From Pseudomonas californiensis (GTDB taxonomy: Bacteria; Pseudomonadota; Gammaproteobacteria; Pseudomonadales; Pseudomonadaceae): DNA of 64,000 nucleotides. The DNA lies in contig NZ_JAGTPK010000018.1 in the NCBI RefSeq assembly GCF_021147775.1, forward strand, positions 62,001-126,000, in the 5' to 3' direction. This document shows positions 24,901 through 36,358 of the stretch, in pieces (position 1 is the stretch's first letter; each line of letters opens with the position of its first letter). The translations under genes were made by a program, and so were the position numbers. The notes beneath the pieces were generated by a model. The model worked only from the letters and a program-made list of their open reading frames with translations, had not been told where the DNA came from and searched no databases.

Positions 24901-27300
24901 TCAATCGCGCATCGGGGCTGGCGCGATCACCTCGCGCGAGCCGTTGGTGTTCATGGCTGTCACGACGCCGGCATGCTCCATGGTTTCGATCATGCGTGCA
25001 GCGCGGTTATAGCCAATCTTGAGTTTGCGCTGCACGGCCGAAATCGATGCACGACGGCTCTCAAGCACGAATTTGACAGCTTCATCGTAAAGCGCATCGC
25101 TCTCGCTGTCGTCACCGCCTTCACTGCCGCCGTCGAAGCCACTGCCCGCCTCTTCCACACCGGCAAGAATATCGTCGTTGTAATCCGGCGTACCACGTAA
25201 TTTCCAGGCTTCCACCACACGGTGGACTTCCTCGTCAGACACAAACGCGCCATGTACACGAATCGGCAGACTGGTGCCTGGCGGCATGTACAGCATGTCG
25301 CCGTGGCCGAGCAACTGTTCGGCGCCACCTTGGTCGATGATGGTTCGCGAGTCGATCTTGCTCGACACCTGAAACGCCATACGGGTAGGAATGTTGGCCT
25401 TGATCAGGCCGGTGATCACATCCACCGAAGGACGCTGAGTTGCAAGAATCAGGTGAATACCTGCCGCTCGGGCCTTTTGCGCAATACGTGCGATGAGCTC
25501 TTCGACCTTCTTGCCAACGATCATCATCATATCGGCAAACTCGTCCACCACCACGACAATGGTCGGCAGCTTGGTCAGCAGCGGCGCTTCGTCATGGATG
25601 CTTTCACGCTTGTACAAAGGATCGGCAAGCGGCTCGCCCGCGTCCTGTGCGTCCTTGACCTTCTGGTTGAAGCCGGAAAGGTTGCGCACGCCCATCTTCG
25701 CCATCAGCTTGTAGCGACGCTCCATCTCGGCAACGCTCCAGCGAAGCGCATTGGCAGCGTCCTTCATGTCAGTCACGACCGGGCACAACAGGTGTGGAAT
25801 GCCTTCGTAGATCGACAGTTCAAGCATCTTCGGATCGATCATGATCAGCTTGGCGTCTTCCGGGCCGGACTTGAACAGGATCGACAGGATCATGGCGTTC
25901 ACACCTACCGACTTACCGGAGCCCGTGGTACCGGCCACCAGCAAGTGCGGCATCTTCGCCAGGTCGGTAATCACCGGTTTGCCGCCGATGTCATGTCCCA
26001 GTGCAAGGGTAACAGGCGACTTGGCATTGTCGTATTCAGGCGTCGACAGCACTTCGGAGAAGCGCACGATCTGACGGTCTTCGTTGGGGATTTCGATACC
26101 TACCGTGGTCTTGCCTGGAATGACTTCGACCACCCGGACACTGGTCACCGCCAGCGAACGCGCAAGGTCCTTTGCCAGATTGGAAATCCGGCTGACCTTG
26201 ACGCCAGCGGCTGGTTGAATCTCGTAACGCGTGATCACAGGACCTGGGTGAATGGAGTCCACTGTCACTTCGACGCCAAATTCCTTGAGTTTGATTTCCA
26301 GCAGATGACCGACTGCGGCAAGAGACTCAGGGGAATAGTTGAGCTGTTTCTTCTCGGCCGGATCAAGAATGGAGATCGGCGGCAAGGTGCCTTCGACAGC
26401 ACTGTCGACAAACAACGGGGCCTGCTTTTCCTTCTGCACACGCTTGCTGGGCTCAGGAGACTTCGCAGGCGCTGGCGCGATGACTGCCGGCACATGCTTC
26501 TCGCGCGCAGCCATATGCTTGTTCAGCGACTCTTCACGCTCGATCAGCCGCTCTTTGGCCCTGGCCTGCTCACGACGGTCGGGAACCACGGGTGCCACCA
26601 CATCGTTGACGCGCATGTCGACTTCGCGCAATTGCGCAACCATCTGCTTGCGTTCGACACGTGCGCTCCACCAGCGATTGGCCGCACCCTGGAACAGCTC
26701 CAGCAGGTCCAGCGTGATCTTTCCCGTGATGTCCATGACCTTGAACCATGACAGATCGGTAAACACCGTCAGGCCGAACAGAAACAACGCGATGAACAGC
26801 AAGGTGCTGCCCTGAATGTTCAACGCTTTCTTGGCCAGATCACCCAGTACTTCGCCCAGAACGCCGCCCGCAGATCCGGGAAAGCCGGCCGAGAAATGGA
26901 AGTGGATATGCGCCAGCGCGGCACCGGCCAGAATCAGAAATACCAGACCGATCAGCCGCCACGAAAACAGCCAGCCGCTCCATTGCCATGGCTCGTGCCG
27001 ATGGCGAAAGACCTGCCAGGCCTTGATGGCGAGCAACAACGGAAAGATATAGGCAAAGTAGCCCAACACCATGAACAGGATGTCGGCGCAAAACGCTCCG
27101 GCCCGGCCAGCCGCGTTCTGAACCTGAGAGGCGCTGCTGGTGTGGCTCCAGCCTGGATCGCTCTGATCGTAGGTCAACAAAGCCATCATCAGGTACAGGC
27201 ACATGGCCCCGAAGGCGATCAGCGCACCTTCCTTGAGCCGATAATGCAATTGCTGCCGCCAAAGCGGAACAGCGCTGGGAGTTGGGATGGATTTCTTCAA
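24901..27300 (-). CDS. ftsK: DNA translocase FtsK
   Basis: A 799-residue septal DNA pump that coordinates chromosome segregation and dimer resolution with division. The N-terminal part (about 20-190) holds four or five membrane helices; a fairly short linker follows; the motor domain has Walker A GTTGSGKSVGVNAM near residue 457 and VVVDEFADMMM as Walker B; the C-terminal gamma winged-helix domain (about 730-795, ISAVQRKLKIGYNRAARMIE) recognises KOPS. The protein is shorter than E. coli FtsK, mainly in the linker, as usual in Pseudomonas. First gene of the minus-strand run. Confidence 0.97.
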   Translation of the reverse strand: MKKSIPTPSAVPLWRQQLHYRLKEGALIAFGAMCLYLMMALLTYDQSDPGWSHTSSASQVQNAAGRAGAFCADILFMVLGYFAYIFPLLLAIKAWQVFRHRHEPWQWSGWLFSWRLIGLVFLILAGAALAHIHFHFSAGFPGSAGGVLGEVLGDLAKKALNIQGSTLLFIALFLFGLTVFTDLSWFKVMDITGKITLDLLELFQGAANRWWSARVERKQMVAQLREVDMRVNDVVAPVVPDRREQARAKERLIEREESLNKHMAAREKHVPAVIAPAPAKSPEPSKRVQKEKQAPLFVDSAVEGTLPPISILDPAEKKQLNYSPESLAAVGHLLEIKLKEFGVEVTVDSIHPGPVITRYEIQPAAGVKVSRISNLAKDLARSLAVTSVRVVEVIPGKTTVGIEIPNEDRQIVRFSEVLSTPEYDNAKSPVTLALGHDIGGKPVITDLAKMPHLLVAGTTGSGKSVGVNAMILSILFKSGPEDAKLIMIDPKMLELSIYEGIPHLLCPVVTDMKDAANALRWSVAEMERRYKLMAKMGVRNLSGFNQKVKDAQDAGEPLADPLYKRESIHDEAPLLTKLPTIVVVVDEFADMMMIVGKKVEELIARIAQKARAAGIHLILATQRPSVDVITGLIKANIPTRMAFQVSSKIDSRTIIDQGGAEQLLGHGDMLYMPPGTSLPIRVHGAFVSDEEVHRVVEAWKLRGTPDYNDDILAGVEEAGSGFDGGSEGGDDSESDALYDEAVKFVLESRRASISAVQRKLKIGYNRAARMIETMEHAGVVTAMNTNGSREVIAPAPMRD

Positions 27301-27765
27301 AACGCTTTATTTCCTGCGCTGGAGCGCGAACATCTGAATGATTGACTGAAAAAGACTGCAGGACGCTCTCGACCACTCCCGATAAAAAGGGGATGCCCCG
27401 GCGTTTGAAAGGCCCGTCTGGCAGTCACTTGAATGATAACGCGCGATGCCGACATTGTACGTGCATACAGGCGCTGAGGTCTGTACGAAAACTCGCTGTA
27501 TCGCTTCAAGGCCAGATAAAACCCGGCCTGAATTACGGAATGACCGACAATGTTCAATTTGATCATGCATTCTCTTTGCTGACAAAGACTTATGACGAGA
27601 TGCTGCCCTCAACTCAAAGCACTCCGCCCATCCGCCTCATCGCACCTGCGCCCTACCGAAAGCGGCAGGCAAGCGCCATAATAACGATCGCTTGTGACCA
27701 TGTTTACGCAACAGAGTTGCACGCTGCGTCAAAGCTGCCCTCCCCTTCCGCAAAGTTGTGATGCC
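27301..27765. other. Divergent intergenic region between ftsK and aat
   Basis: 465 bases with promoters for both flanking genes presumed. No credible gene, tRNA or terminator seen. In P. aeruginosa a thioredoxin reductase gene (trxB1) occupies this position; I see no Rossmann or CxxC redox motif or other trace of it here. Confidence 0.5.
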
Positions 27766-28455
27766 ATGCTGACCTGGTTACAACGTGACAGTCTTGATTT
27801 TCCACCTCTGGAAAAGGCACTCCGCGAACCCAACGGACTGCTTGCAGCCGGAGGCGATCTCTCTGCCGACCGCCTGATAAGCGCCTACCGCCACGGTTGC
27901 TTTCCGTGGTTTCAGGAAGGTCAGCCTATTCTCTGGTGGTCGCCCGACCCGCGCACCATTCTGCTTCCCAAAGAACTGCACGCCTCGCGCAGCCTCAACA
28001 AGGTGCTGCGCCAGGCACGCTACCAGGTGACGTTCGACCGGGACTTCGCGGCAGTGATTCAGGCGTGCGCAGCACCGCGCAGTTATGCCAACGAGACCTG
28101 GATAACCGGCTCGATGCAAAAGGCGTATCTCGAGCTTCATCGACGCGGTCACGCACACAGCGTAGAAGTATGGGAGCACGACCAGTTGGTCGGCGGGCTC
28201 TACGGCCTGGCAATGGGGCAGCTTTTTTTCGGTGAGTCGATGTTCAGTCGTGCGGACAACGCCTCGAAGGTCGGGTTTGCGACGCTGGTACAGCACCTGC
28301 AGGCCTGGGGGTTTGTCCTTGTCGATTGCCAGATGCCCACGCAGCACCTGCAAAGCCTTGGCGCCCGATCGATACCTCGACAGGCATTTGCCGATTACCT
28401 CAACCAATACCTGGATGGTCCGACTAACGCAGACTGGTCACCTAGGCGAGTTTGA
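27766..28455 (+). CDS. aat: Leucyl/phenylalanyl-tRNA-protein transferase
   Basis: A 229-residue transferase that adds Leu or Phe to proteins with N-terminal Lys or Arg, creating primary N-degrons for ClpS. It shows FPPLEKALREPNGLLAAGGDLSADRLISAYRHGCFPWF, PILWWSPDPR and SVEVWEHDQLVGGLYGLAMGQLFFGESMFS, the family signatures. Start at 27766 (MLTWLQRDSLDFPP) matches the family N-terminus; the frame is open for 72 bases upstream but that part is not conserved-looking. It is followed by bpt after 49 bases. Confidence 0.95.
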   Translation: MLTWLQRDSLDFPPLEKALREPNGLLAAGGDLSADRLISAYRHGCFPWFQEGQPILWWSPDPRTILLPKELHASRSLNKVLRQARYQVTFDRDFAAVIQACAAPRSYANETWITGSMQKAYLELHRRGHAHSVEVWEHDQLVGGLYGLAMGQLFFGESMFSRADNASKVGFATLVQHLQAWGFVLVDCQMPTQHLQSLGARSIPRQAFADYLNQYLDGPTNADWSPRRV

Positions 28456-28504
28456 CAGGCTGGCATACACTCAACGCTAGAGATATTGAAAAAGGGGGGC
28501 AATC

Positions 28505-29212
28505 ATGACAGAGCTGGCGCGGCTTAAGTTTTATGCCACTCAACCCCATACCTGCAGCTATCTGCCCGAAGAACAGGCAACCACCCTGTTTCTCGACCCC
28601 AGCCAGCCTATGGACGTTCAGGTTTACGCTGACTTGTCCGACATGGGCTTTCGCCGCAGCGGCGATCACCTTTACCGGCCTCACTGTCAGAACTGCAGCG
28701 CCTGCGTGCCCGCTCGCATTCCGGTAGCTCTGTTTGTTCCTGACAGACAGCAGAAGCGTATCCTTAAACGCAACGCCGACATCCAGGTCAACAGCACCAA
28801 ACCCGTCTTCACGCAGGAATACTTCGATCTCTACCAGCGCTACATCGAGCAGCGACATGCTGATGGCGACATGTTCCCGCCCAGTCGTGATCAGTTTTCG
28901 ACGTTCCTGGTCCGCGACTTGCCGTTTTCCCGCTTTTACGAATTTCGACTCGACGGCCGCCTTGTAGCCATCGCGGTCACCGATCAGTTACCCAACGGCC
29001 TATCAGCGGTTTATACGTTTTACGATCCGGCCGAAGAGCGCCGCAGTCTGGGGCGCTTCGCAATTCTGTGGCAGATTGCCGAAGCGGCTCGGCTACAGCT
29101 GCATGCGGTGTACCTCGGGTACTGGATAAAGAACTGCAAAAAGATGAATTACAAGACCCAATATCGCCCCATCGAGCTGCTGACCAATCAAAGATGGGTC
29201 ACTCTGTATTGA
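28505..29212 (+). CDS. bpt: Aspartate/glutamate leucyltransferase Bpt
   Basis: A 235-residue ATE1-related transferase that moves Leu from Leu-tRNA onto N-terminal Asp or Glu. It has the N-terminal cysteine cluster region (HTCSYLPEEQATTLF and HCQNCSACVPARIPV) and the C-terminal acyltransferase fold (YFDLYQRYIEQRHADGDMFPP ... YLGYWIKNCKKMNYKTQYRPIEL). With aat it gives the cell both branches of the leucine N-degron pathway, whose adaptor clpS and unfoldase clpA are 2.5 kb downstream. Confidence 0.95.
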   Translation: MTELARLKFYATQPHTCSYLPEEQATTLFLDPSQPMDVQVYADLSDMGFRRSGDHLYRPHCQNCSACVPARIPVALFVPDRQQKRILKRNADIQVNSTKPVFTQEYFDLYQRYIEQRHADGDMFPPSRDQFSTFLVRDLPFSRFYEFRLDGRLVAIAVTDQLPNGLSAVYTFYDPAEERRSLGRFAILWQIAEAARLQLHAVYLGYWIKNCKKMNYKTQYRPIELLTNQRWVTLY

Positions 29213-29313
29213 ACCCCTTGGCTTAAACAGGTTTTTTCGGGCACAATGCACGCCGCTTTTGCCTGGCGCCACTTGCACCGGGCCACTCATTTGTATACCG
29301 AGGGCTTTACTGC

Positions 29314-29532
29314 ATGTCGAAAGAAGACAGCTTCGAAATGGAAGGCACTGTCGTCGACACCCTGCCCAACACCATGTTTCGTGTGGAGTTGGAAAATGGG
29401 CACGTCGTAACCGCGCATATCTCCGGCAAGATGCGCAAGAACTACATCCGTATTCTGACCGGTGACAAGGTGCGTGTAGAGTTGACGCCCTATGACCTGA
29501 GCAAAGGGCGCATCACCTACCGCGCTCGTTAA
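29314..29532 (+). CDS. infA: Translation initiation factor IF-1
   Basis: A 72-residue S1-like OB-fold protein ([42 protein letters not shown]), full length and near-invariant in the family. It binds the ribosomal A site with IF-2 and IF-3 during initiation. The aat-bpt-infA arrangement is usual for pseudomonads. Confidence 0.98.
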
Positions 29533-29544
29533 TCAGGCATCAAC

Positions 29545-29574
29545 AAAAACGCCCGGCATATGCCGGGCGTTTTT
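29545..29574. terminator. Bidirectional terminator between convergent infA and clpA
   Basis: A 30-base perfect palindrome: AAAAACGCCCGGCAT followed by its exact complement ATGCCGGGCGTTTTT. It gives a long stem with A/T tracts on both sides, so it serves both converging genes. Confidence 0.92.
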
Positions 29575-29637
29575 GCATGCTCGAAAGAATAACCGACGCT
29601 GCGCCCATTACCAGGCGCAGCGCGGCAGGCTACTGTA

Positions 29638-31911
<2,274 letters not shown>

Positions 31912-31941
31912 AGCTTCACCTCATACCCAAGTGGTCGGCGA

Positions 31942-32304
31942 TTAACCGTCCTTCTCGATCTCACAGAGTAGTGGATGCTGGCTCTCCCTGGCGTATTGAT
32001 TGACCTGCATTGCCTTGGTCTCGGCGATGTCGCGGGTAAACAATCCGCAGACTGCCCGTCCCTCTGTATGGACGGCCAGCATGACCTTGGTAGCCAGCTC
32101 ACGATTCAGGTTGAAAAACACCTCGAGCACTTCGACGACGAAATCCATCGGGGTGTAGTCATCGTTAAATAAAACCACCTTGTACATGGGTGGCGCCTGC
32201 AGGGCCGGTTTGGCGTCCTGCACTGCGATGCCGGCCGAGTCGTCCTCGTGTGACTCCGGACCATCCTGATTGAATGTTAGTCGAATCTTGCTGAATGCAT
32301 GCAT
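31942..32304 (-). CDS. clpS: ClpA adaptor protein ClpS
   Basis: A 120-residue adaptor that presents N-degron substrates (Leu, Phe, Trp, Tyr N-termini) to ClpA. It shows the core PMYKVVLFNDDYTPMDFVVEVLEVFF, including the residues lining the N-degron pocket, and HTEGRAVCGLFTRDIAETKAMQV. Start at 32304 (MHAFSKIRLTFNQDG) is chosen by resemblance to pseudomonad ClpS; an in-frame ATG 18 bases upstream is possible. Divergent from cspD. Confidence 0.95.
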   Translation of the reverse strand: MHAFSKIRLTFNQDGPESHEDDSAGIAVQDAKPALQAPPMYKVVLFNDDYTPMDFVVEVLEVFFNLNRELATKVMLAVHTEGRAVCGLFTRDIAETKAMQVNQYARESQHPLLCEIEKDG

Positions 32305-32529
32305 GGAAAGAAGCGTTCGCATAAGTAGAGGGCGGATTGAGCGTTAGTCGCAGTCTGACCGGTTTTCAAATGGACTGCCGCATGACCTTGACTATCAGCT
32401 AAACGGTGTTACAAACAATAGAGCCCACATTGGGTAAAAAGGGTCCGCGCAGTCAACCAAAATTTTTTAGGTCAGGCGGATTGAGGTGGATGATACTCCA
32501 GACGGAGTCCTTTGCAGAGGGATATGGCT

Positions 32530-32814
32530 ATGCTTAGTGGTAAGGTCAAGTGGTTCAATAATGCAAAAGGTTATGGATTCATCGTTGCCGACGGCAAGGA
32601 TGAGGATCTGTTCGCTCATTATTCAGCTATCAAAATGGACGGTTACAAAACTCTCAAAGCGGGCCAGCCGGTCAACTTTGAAATCATTCAAGGCCCGAAA
32701 GGCCTGCATGCGGTGGAAATCGCCCCTATCGTGCAACCGGTAGAAGCGAAAAATGGAGCCTTGCAAGGCTCAAACGCCCCTGCAGTTCAGAAATCCTCGA
32801 ATGTCACAGCGTAA
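32530..32814 (+). CDS. cspD: Cold-shock-domain protein CspD
   Basis: A 94-residue protein whose first about 67 residues are the cold-shock OB fold with RNP1 (KGYGFIVAD) and RNP2 (DLFAHYSAI). The C-terminal 27-residue tail is low in complexity and poorly conserved. CspD inhibits replication in stationary E. coli. AGAGGG is 8 bases before the ATG at 32530; another ATG 6 bases earlier would be too close to that site. Its neighbourhood with divergent clpS is the same as in E. coli. Confidence 0.92.
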   Translation: MLSGKVKWFNNAKGYGFIVADGKDEDLFAHYSAIKMDGYKTLKAGQPVNFEIIQGPKGLHAVEIAPIVQPVEAKNGALQGSNAPAVQKSSNVTA

Positions 32815-33485
32815 GGCAAGCCACCACAAGCGCCAGCCATGAGAGACGGCTGGCCGGGACTGACCAGGCTGGCCGTTTTGAAACGTTGAGTGGCTAAACA
32901 TGCGCAGTAAGCACATGGCCAAATGCTGGAAAGGACAACAGCTCAGCCGTCCTTTGCAAACGTAAAAAGTCAGACGTCACCGTTTTAGCGGAATTGCCCG
33001 TTGGTGACCTTGATGACCCGTTCTCCCGCCTCGCCCGGATTCAAGCCGCGGGCAGTCGCGCGCGAGTCATGAAATCCTCGGTGCAGCCGCCCGGCTGAAT
33101 ATGCCAGCCTTCAAATAAATCTCCGATGACGACGGCGTTACGATCAAGCCCCCGTGAAACGCAGGCCAGACGGACCACCGTGCGACTATCGGCGAATATT
33201 CATTATTCGATAGCACGCATAGCATTAATGCTTGTTGCCTAGGGTTTGATATACTCGCGCCGTGACCGCAGAGTCATAAAGGCTGACCCGTCTGATACAG
33301 GCTCCTCAGCCGTACAGATGCGTTGGGCCGTTACCTGGCCCCGCAGCTTGACGCTCGACTGATGCACCTAACATCACCGCGAATAAACCTCGACTTATGG
33401 CTCATGACCGAACTGTGAGCAAGAGTGCATACCCTGCGCGTATCGAGATTTTGTGCATGCTCAGCAAAACAGAGAGTTAATACGA
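32815..33485. other. Long intergenic region upstream of monomeric isocitrate dehydrogenase
   Basis: About 670 bases with no gene I can support. A weak hairpin follows cspD (GCCAGCC 32832-32838 with GGCTGGC 32848-32854, no T-run). At 33221-33232 is the palindrome AGCATTAATGCT, and at 33250-33255 a -10-like TATACT. The leader after it contains a small GGGCC/GGCCC hairpin (33325-33341). In P. aeruginosa the dimeric-type icd gene lies here; no trace is recognised. Confidence 0.5.
33221..33255 (+). promoter_or_regulatory. Possible idh promoter with palindromic operator
   Basis: TATACT (33250-33255) resembles a -10 box in the context TTTGATATACTCGCGCC; the -35 region is poor and is overlapped by the perfect palindrome AGCATTAATGCT (33221-33232), a typical place for a regulator. 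The implied leader would be about 220 bases. Confidence 0.35.
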
Positions 33486-35711
33486 ATGTCCAACCGCTCG
33501 AAGATCATCTACACCTTCACCGACGAAGCTCCGGCCCTCGCCACCTACTCGCTGCTGCCCATTATCGAAGCCTTTACAGCCTCCTCCGATATCGACGTGG
33601 AAACGCGTGATATTTCCCTGGCAGGCCGTGTTCTTTCCAGCTTCCCGGAGTCGCTTGGCGCCGATCAACAAGTGCCGGATCATCTCGCCGAGCTGGGCAA
33701 ACTGGCCACTACGCCAGAAGCCAACATCATCAAATTGCCCAACATCAGCGCCTCGGTCCCTCAGTTGAAGGCGACCATCAAGGAGCTTCAGGACCAGGGC
33801 TTCAAAATCCCCGACTACCCTGAAAACCCGTCTACCGACGCTGAAAAAGACACCCGCGCCCGCTACGACAAAACCAAGGGCAGCGCAGTAAACCCAGTGC
33901 TGCGCGAAGGCAACTCTGATCGCCGTGCGCCGCTGTCGGTCAAGAACTACGCTCGCAAGCACCCGCACAAGATGGGCACCTGGTCGACCGACTCCAAGGC
34001 TCACGTTGCGCACATGAGCAACGGCGATTTCTACGGCAGCGAGAAAGCCGCCCAGATCGAAGCCGACAACACCGTCAAGATTGAATTGATCGCTCAGGAC
34101 GGCACCGCGACCGTTCTGAAAGAGAAAACCGCATTGAAAGCCGGCGAAATCGTCGACTGCTCGGTCATGAGCGCCAAGGCACTGCGCAGCTTCATCGCCA
34201 CTGAAATCGAAGACGCCAAAAAACAGGGCGTGCTGTTTTCGGTGCATTTGAAAGCAACCATGATGAAGATCTCTGACCCGATCATGTTCGGTCAGATCGT
34301 TGCCGAGTTTTACAAGGATGCACTGACCAAGCACGCTGACACGCTGAAACAGATCGGCTTCAGCCTGAACAACGGCATCGGCGACCTTTACGAGCGCATC
34401 GGCACCCTGCCCGCTGAAAAGCAGGCCGAAATCAAGGCCGATATCGAAGCGGTCTACGCTGTGCGCCCACAACTGGCCATGGTCAACTCCGACAAAGGCA
34501 TCACCAACCTTCACGTACCGAGCGACGTCATCGTCGACGCCTCGATGCCTGCGATGATCCGTGACTCCGGCAAGATGTGGGGCACCGATGGCCAGTTGCA
34601 CGACGCCAAGGCCGTGATCCCGGACCGCTGCTACGCAACCATCTATCAAGCGGTCATCGAAGACTGCAAGAAAAACGGTGCTTTCGATCCAACTACCATG
34701 GGCAGCGTTCCAAACGTAGGCCTGATGGCGCAAAAAGCCGAAGAGTACGGTTCCCACGACAAGACCTTCCACATCAAGACCGACGGCGTGGTTCGCGTGA
34801 CCGACAGCCAGGGCAACCTGCTGATGGAGCAGAACGTCGAGGCGGGCGATATCTGGCGCATGTGCCAGGCCAAGGACGCACCGATTCAGGACTGGGTCAA
34901 ACTCGCAGTCAACCGCGCTCGCGCCAGCAACACTCCAGCAATCTTCTGGCTTGACCCGTCCCGCGCGCACGACAGCGTCATGATCAAGAAGGTACAGAAG
35001 TACCTGGCAGACCACGACACTGCAGGTCTGGATATCCAGATTCTGTCGCCAGTCGACGCAATGAAGCTGACCCTTGAGCGCACTCGTGCTGGCAAAGACA
35101 CCATTTCGGTGACCGGCAACGTACTGCGCGACTATCTGACTGACCTGTTCCCGATCATGGAACTGGGCACCAGCGCCAAAATGCTCTCGATCGTTCCGCT
35201 GATGAATGGCGGCGGCCTGTTTGAAACCGGCGCTGGCGGTTCGGCACCCAAGCACGTCCAGCAGTTCGTGGAAGAGAACTTCCTGCGCTGGGATTCGCTG
35301 GGTGAGTTCCTGGCGCTCGCAGCTTCCCTGGAACATCTCGGCAATGCTTACAACAACCCGAAAGCGCTGGTGCTGTCCAAGACTCTCGATCAGGCAACTG
35401 GCGAGTTCCTGGACCGTAACAAGTCACCTTCGCGCAAGGTCGGCAGCATCGACAACCGCGGCAGCCACTTCTACCTGACCCTGTTCTGGGCACAGGCACT
35501 GGCCGCTCAGAACGACGATGCAGCCCTGAAGGCCCAGTTCACACCACTGGCTAAAACCCTGACCGACAACGAAGACAAGATCGTTGCCGAGCTGAATGCT
35601 GTACAGGGCAAGCCCGTGGAAATCGGCGGCTATTATTTCGCCAACCCGGAACTGACCAGCAAGGCCATGCGCCCCAGCGCCACCTTCAACGCAGCCATTG
35701 CTGCGCTGTAA
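33486..35711 (+). CDS. idh: Monomeric NADP-dependent isocitrate dehydrogenase
   Basis: A 741-residue enzyme of the large monomeric family (about 80 kDa), which oxidatively decarboxylates isocitrate to 2-oxoglutarate with NADP+. It starts MSNRSKIIYTFTDEAPALATYSLLPIIEAF and shows NPVLREGNSDRRAPLSVKNYARKHPHKMG, the isocitrate/metal-binding segment, and LFPIMELGTSAKMLSIVPLMNGGGLFETGAGGSAPKH, both family hallmarks. Start at 33486 rather than 33 bases upstream because it opens the conserved fold. Shares isocitrate with AceA encoded at 42702. Confidence 0.97.
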   Translation: MSNRSKIIYTFTDEAPALATYSLLPIIEAFTASSDIDVETRDISLAGRVLSSFPESLGADQQVPDHLAELGKLATTPEANIIKLPNISASVPQLKATIKELQDQGFKIPDYPENPSTDAEKDTRARYDKTKGSAVNPVLREGNSDRRAPLSVKNYARKHPHKMGTWSTDSKAHVAHMSNGDFYGSEKAAQIEADNTVKIELIAQDGTATVLKEKTALKAGEIVDCSVMSAKALRSFIATEIEDAKKQGVLFSVHLKATMMKISDPIMFGQIVAEFYKDALTKHADTLKQIGFSLNNGIGDLYERIGTLPAEKQAEIKADIEAVYAVRPQLAMVNSDKGITNLHVPSDVIVDASMPAMIRDSGKMWGTDGQLHDAKAVIPDRCYATIYQAVIEDCKKNGAFDPTTMGSVPNVGLMAQKAEEYGSHDKTFHIKTDGVVRVTDSQGNLLMEQNVEAGDIWRMCQAKDAPIQDWVKLAVNRARASNTPAIFWLDPSRAHDSVMIKKVQKYLADHDTAGLDIQILSPVDAMKLTLERTRAGKDTISVTGNVLRDYLTDLFPIMELGTSAKMLSIVPLMNGGGLFETGAGGSAPKHVQQFVEENFLRWDSLGEFLALAASLEHLGNAYNNPKALVLSKTLDQATGEFLDRNKSPSRKVGSIDNRGSHFYLTLFWAQALAAQNDDAALKAQFTPLAKTLTDNEDKIVAELNAVQGKPVEIGGYYFANPELTSKAMRPSATFNAAIAAL

Positions 35712-35741
35712 GTAGGCTTTAGCGTATAAGCGTCACCCCTG

Positions 35742-35772
35742 AAAGGCCCCGATCCATGGATCGGGGCCTTTT
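35742..35772 (+). terminator. Rho-independent terminator after idh
   Basis: AAAGGCCCCGATCC followed by ATGGATCGGGGCCTTTT, an almost perfect palindrome with a terminal T-run, 30 bases after the idh stop. Confidence 0.9.
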
Positions 35773-35851
35773 GCGTCCTGGGAACAGCAAAGTCTTGATG
35801 CTGGCTTGCGCCCCCGACCCTCCTGTTACAACGTTGCCGGAGTACCCCATC

Positions 35852-36298
35852 ATGACTTGGCAAGCCCACGTTACCGTCGCCACCATCGTAGAAGATCAGG
35901 GCCGCTTTCTGTTCGTGGAGGAATCAAAAGGCGGTCGTATCGTACTGAACCAACCCGCAGGGCACCTTGATCCAAACGAAAGTCTGCAGCGCGCTGCGGT
36001 TCGCGAAACTCTGGAAGAGACCGGCTGGGACGTCGAACTCACCAGCGTGGTCGGCATTTATCTCTACACAGCACCCAGCAACGGCGTGACGTATCAACGG
36101 ATCTGCTTCGCCGCCAGGGCCGTGAGGCATCACGCCGACTATCGCCTCGATGAAGGCATCGTTGGCGCAGTCTGGATGACCCGCGACGACCTGCTGGCCC
36201 AGCAGGACCGCTGGCGCAGTGAATTGGTACTGCGCTGCTTGGACGATTATCTGAACGCCGAACATTTCAGTCTCGACCTGCTGCGCGACAAGGCGTGA
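35852..36298 (+). CDS. Nudix hydrolase (NudJ type)
   Basis: A 148-residue Nudix phosphohydrolase with the box at residues about 36-58: GHLDPNESLQRAAVRETLEETGW, all metal-binding glutamates present. It starts MTWQAHVTVATIVEDQGRFLFVEE, with GGAG about 10 bases upstream. It lies just upstream of mnmA, the same order as E. coli nudJ-mnmA, where NudJ hydrolyses HMP-PP and nucleoside tri/diphosphates. Substrate here inferred from synteny. Confidence 0.9.
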   Translation: MTWQAHVTVATIVEDQGRFLFVEESKGGRIVLNQPAGHLDPNESLQRAAVRETLEETGWDVELTSVVGIYLYTAPSNGVTYQRICFAARAVRHHADYRLDEGIVGAVWMTRDDLLAQQDRWRSELVLRCLDDYLNAEHFSLDLLRDKA

Positions 36299-36358
36299 GA
36301 CTCGACGCCCTCAGCCTGATAGAATCGCGTCCTTTTCAAGGCCACCCATTGAATCCCC

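Noticed and set aside
25222..26751. A 509-codon open frame opposite ftsK
   Set aside because: Rich in Arg, His and Gln with no motif; explained by codon bias of ftsK.
33477..35336. A 619-codon open frame opposite isocitrate dehydrogenase
   Set aside because: Antisense shadow; the sense strand encodes a full, well-conserved enzyme, and the antisense product has no recognisable fold.
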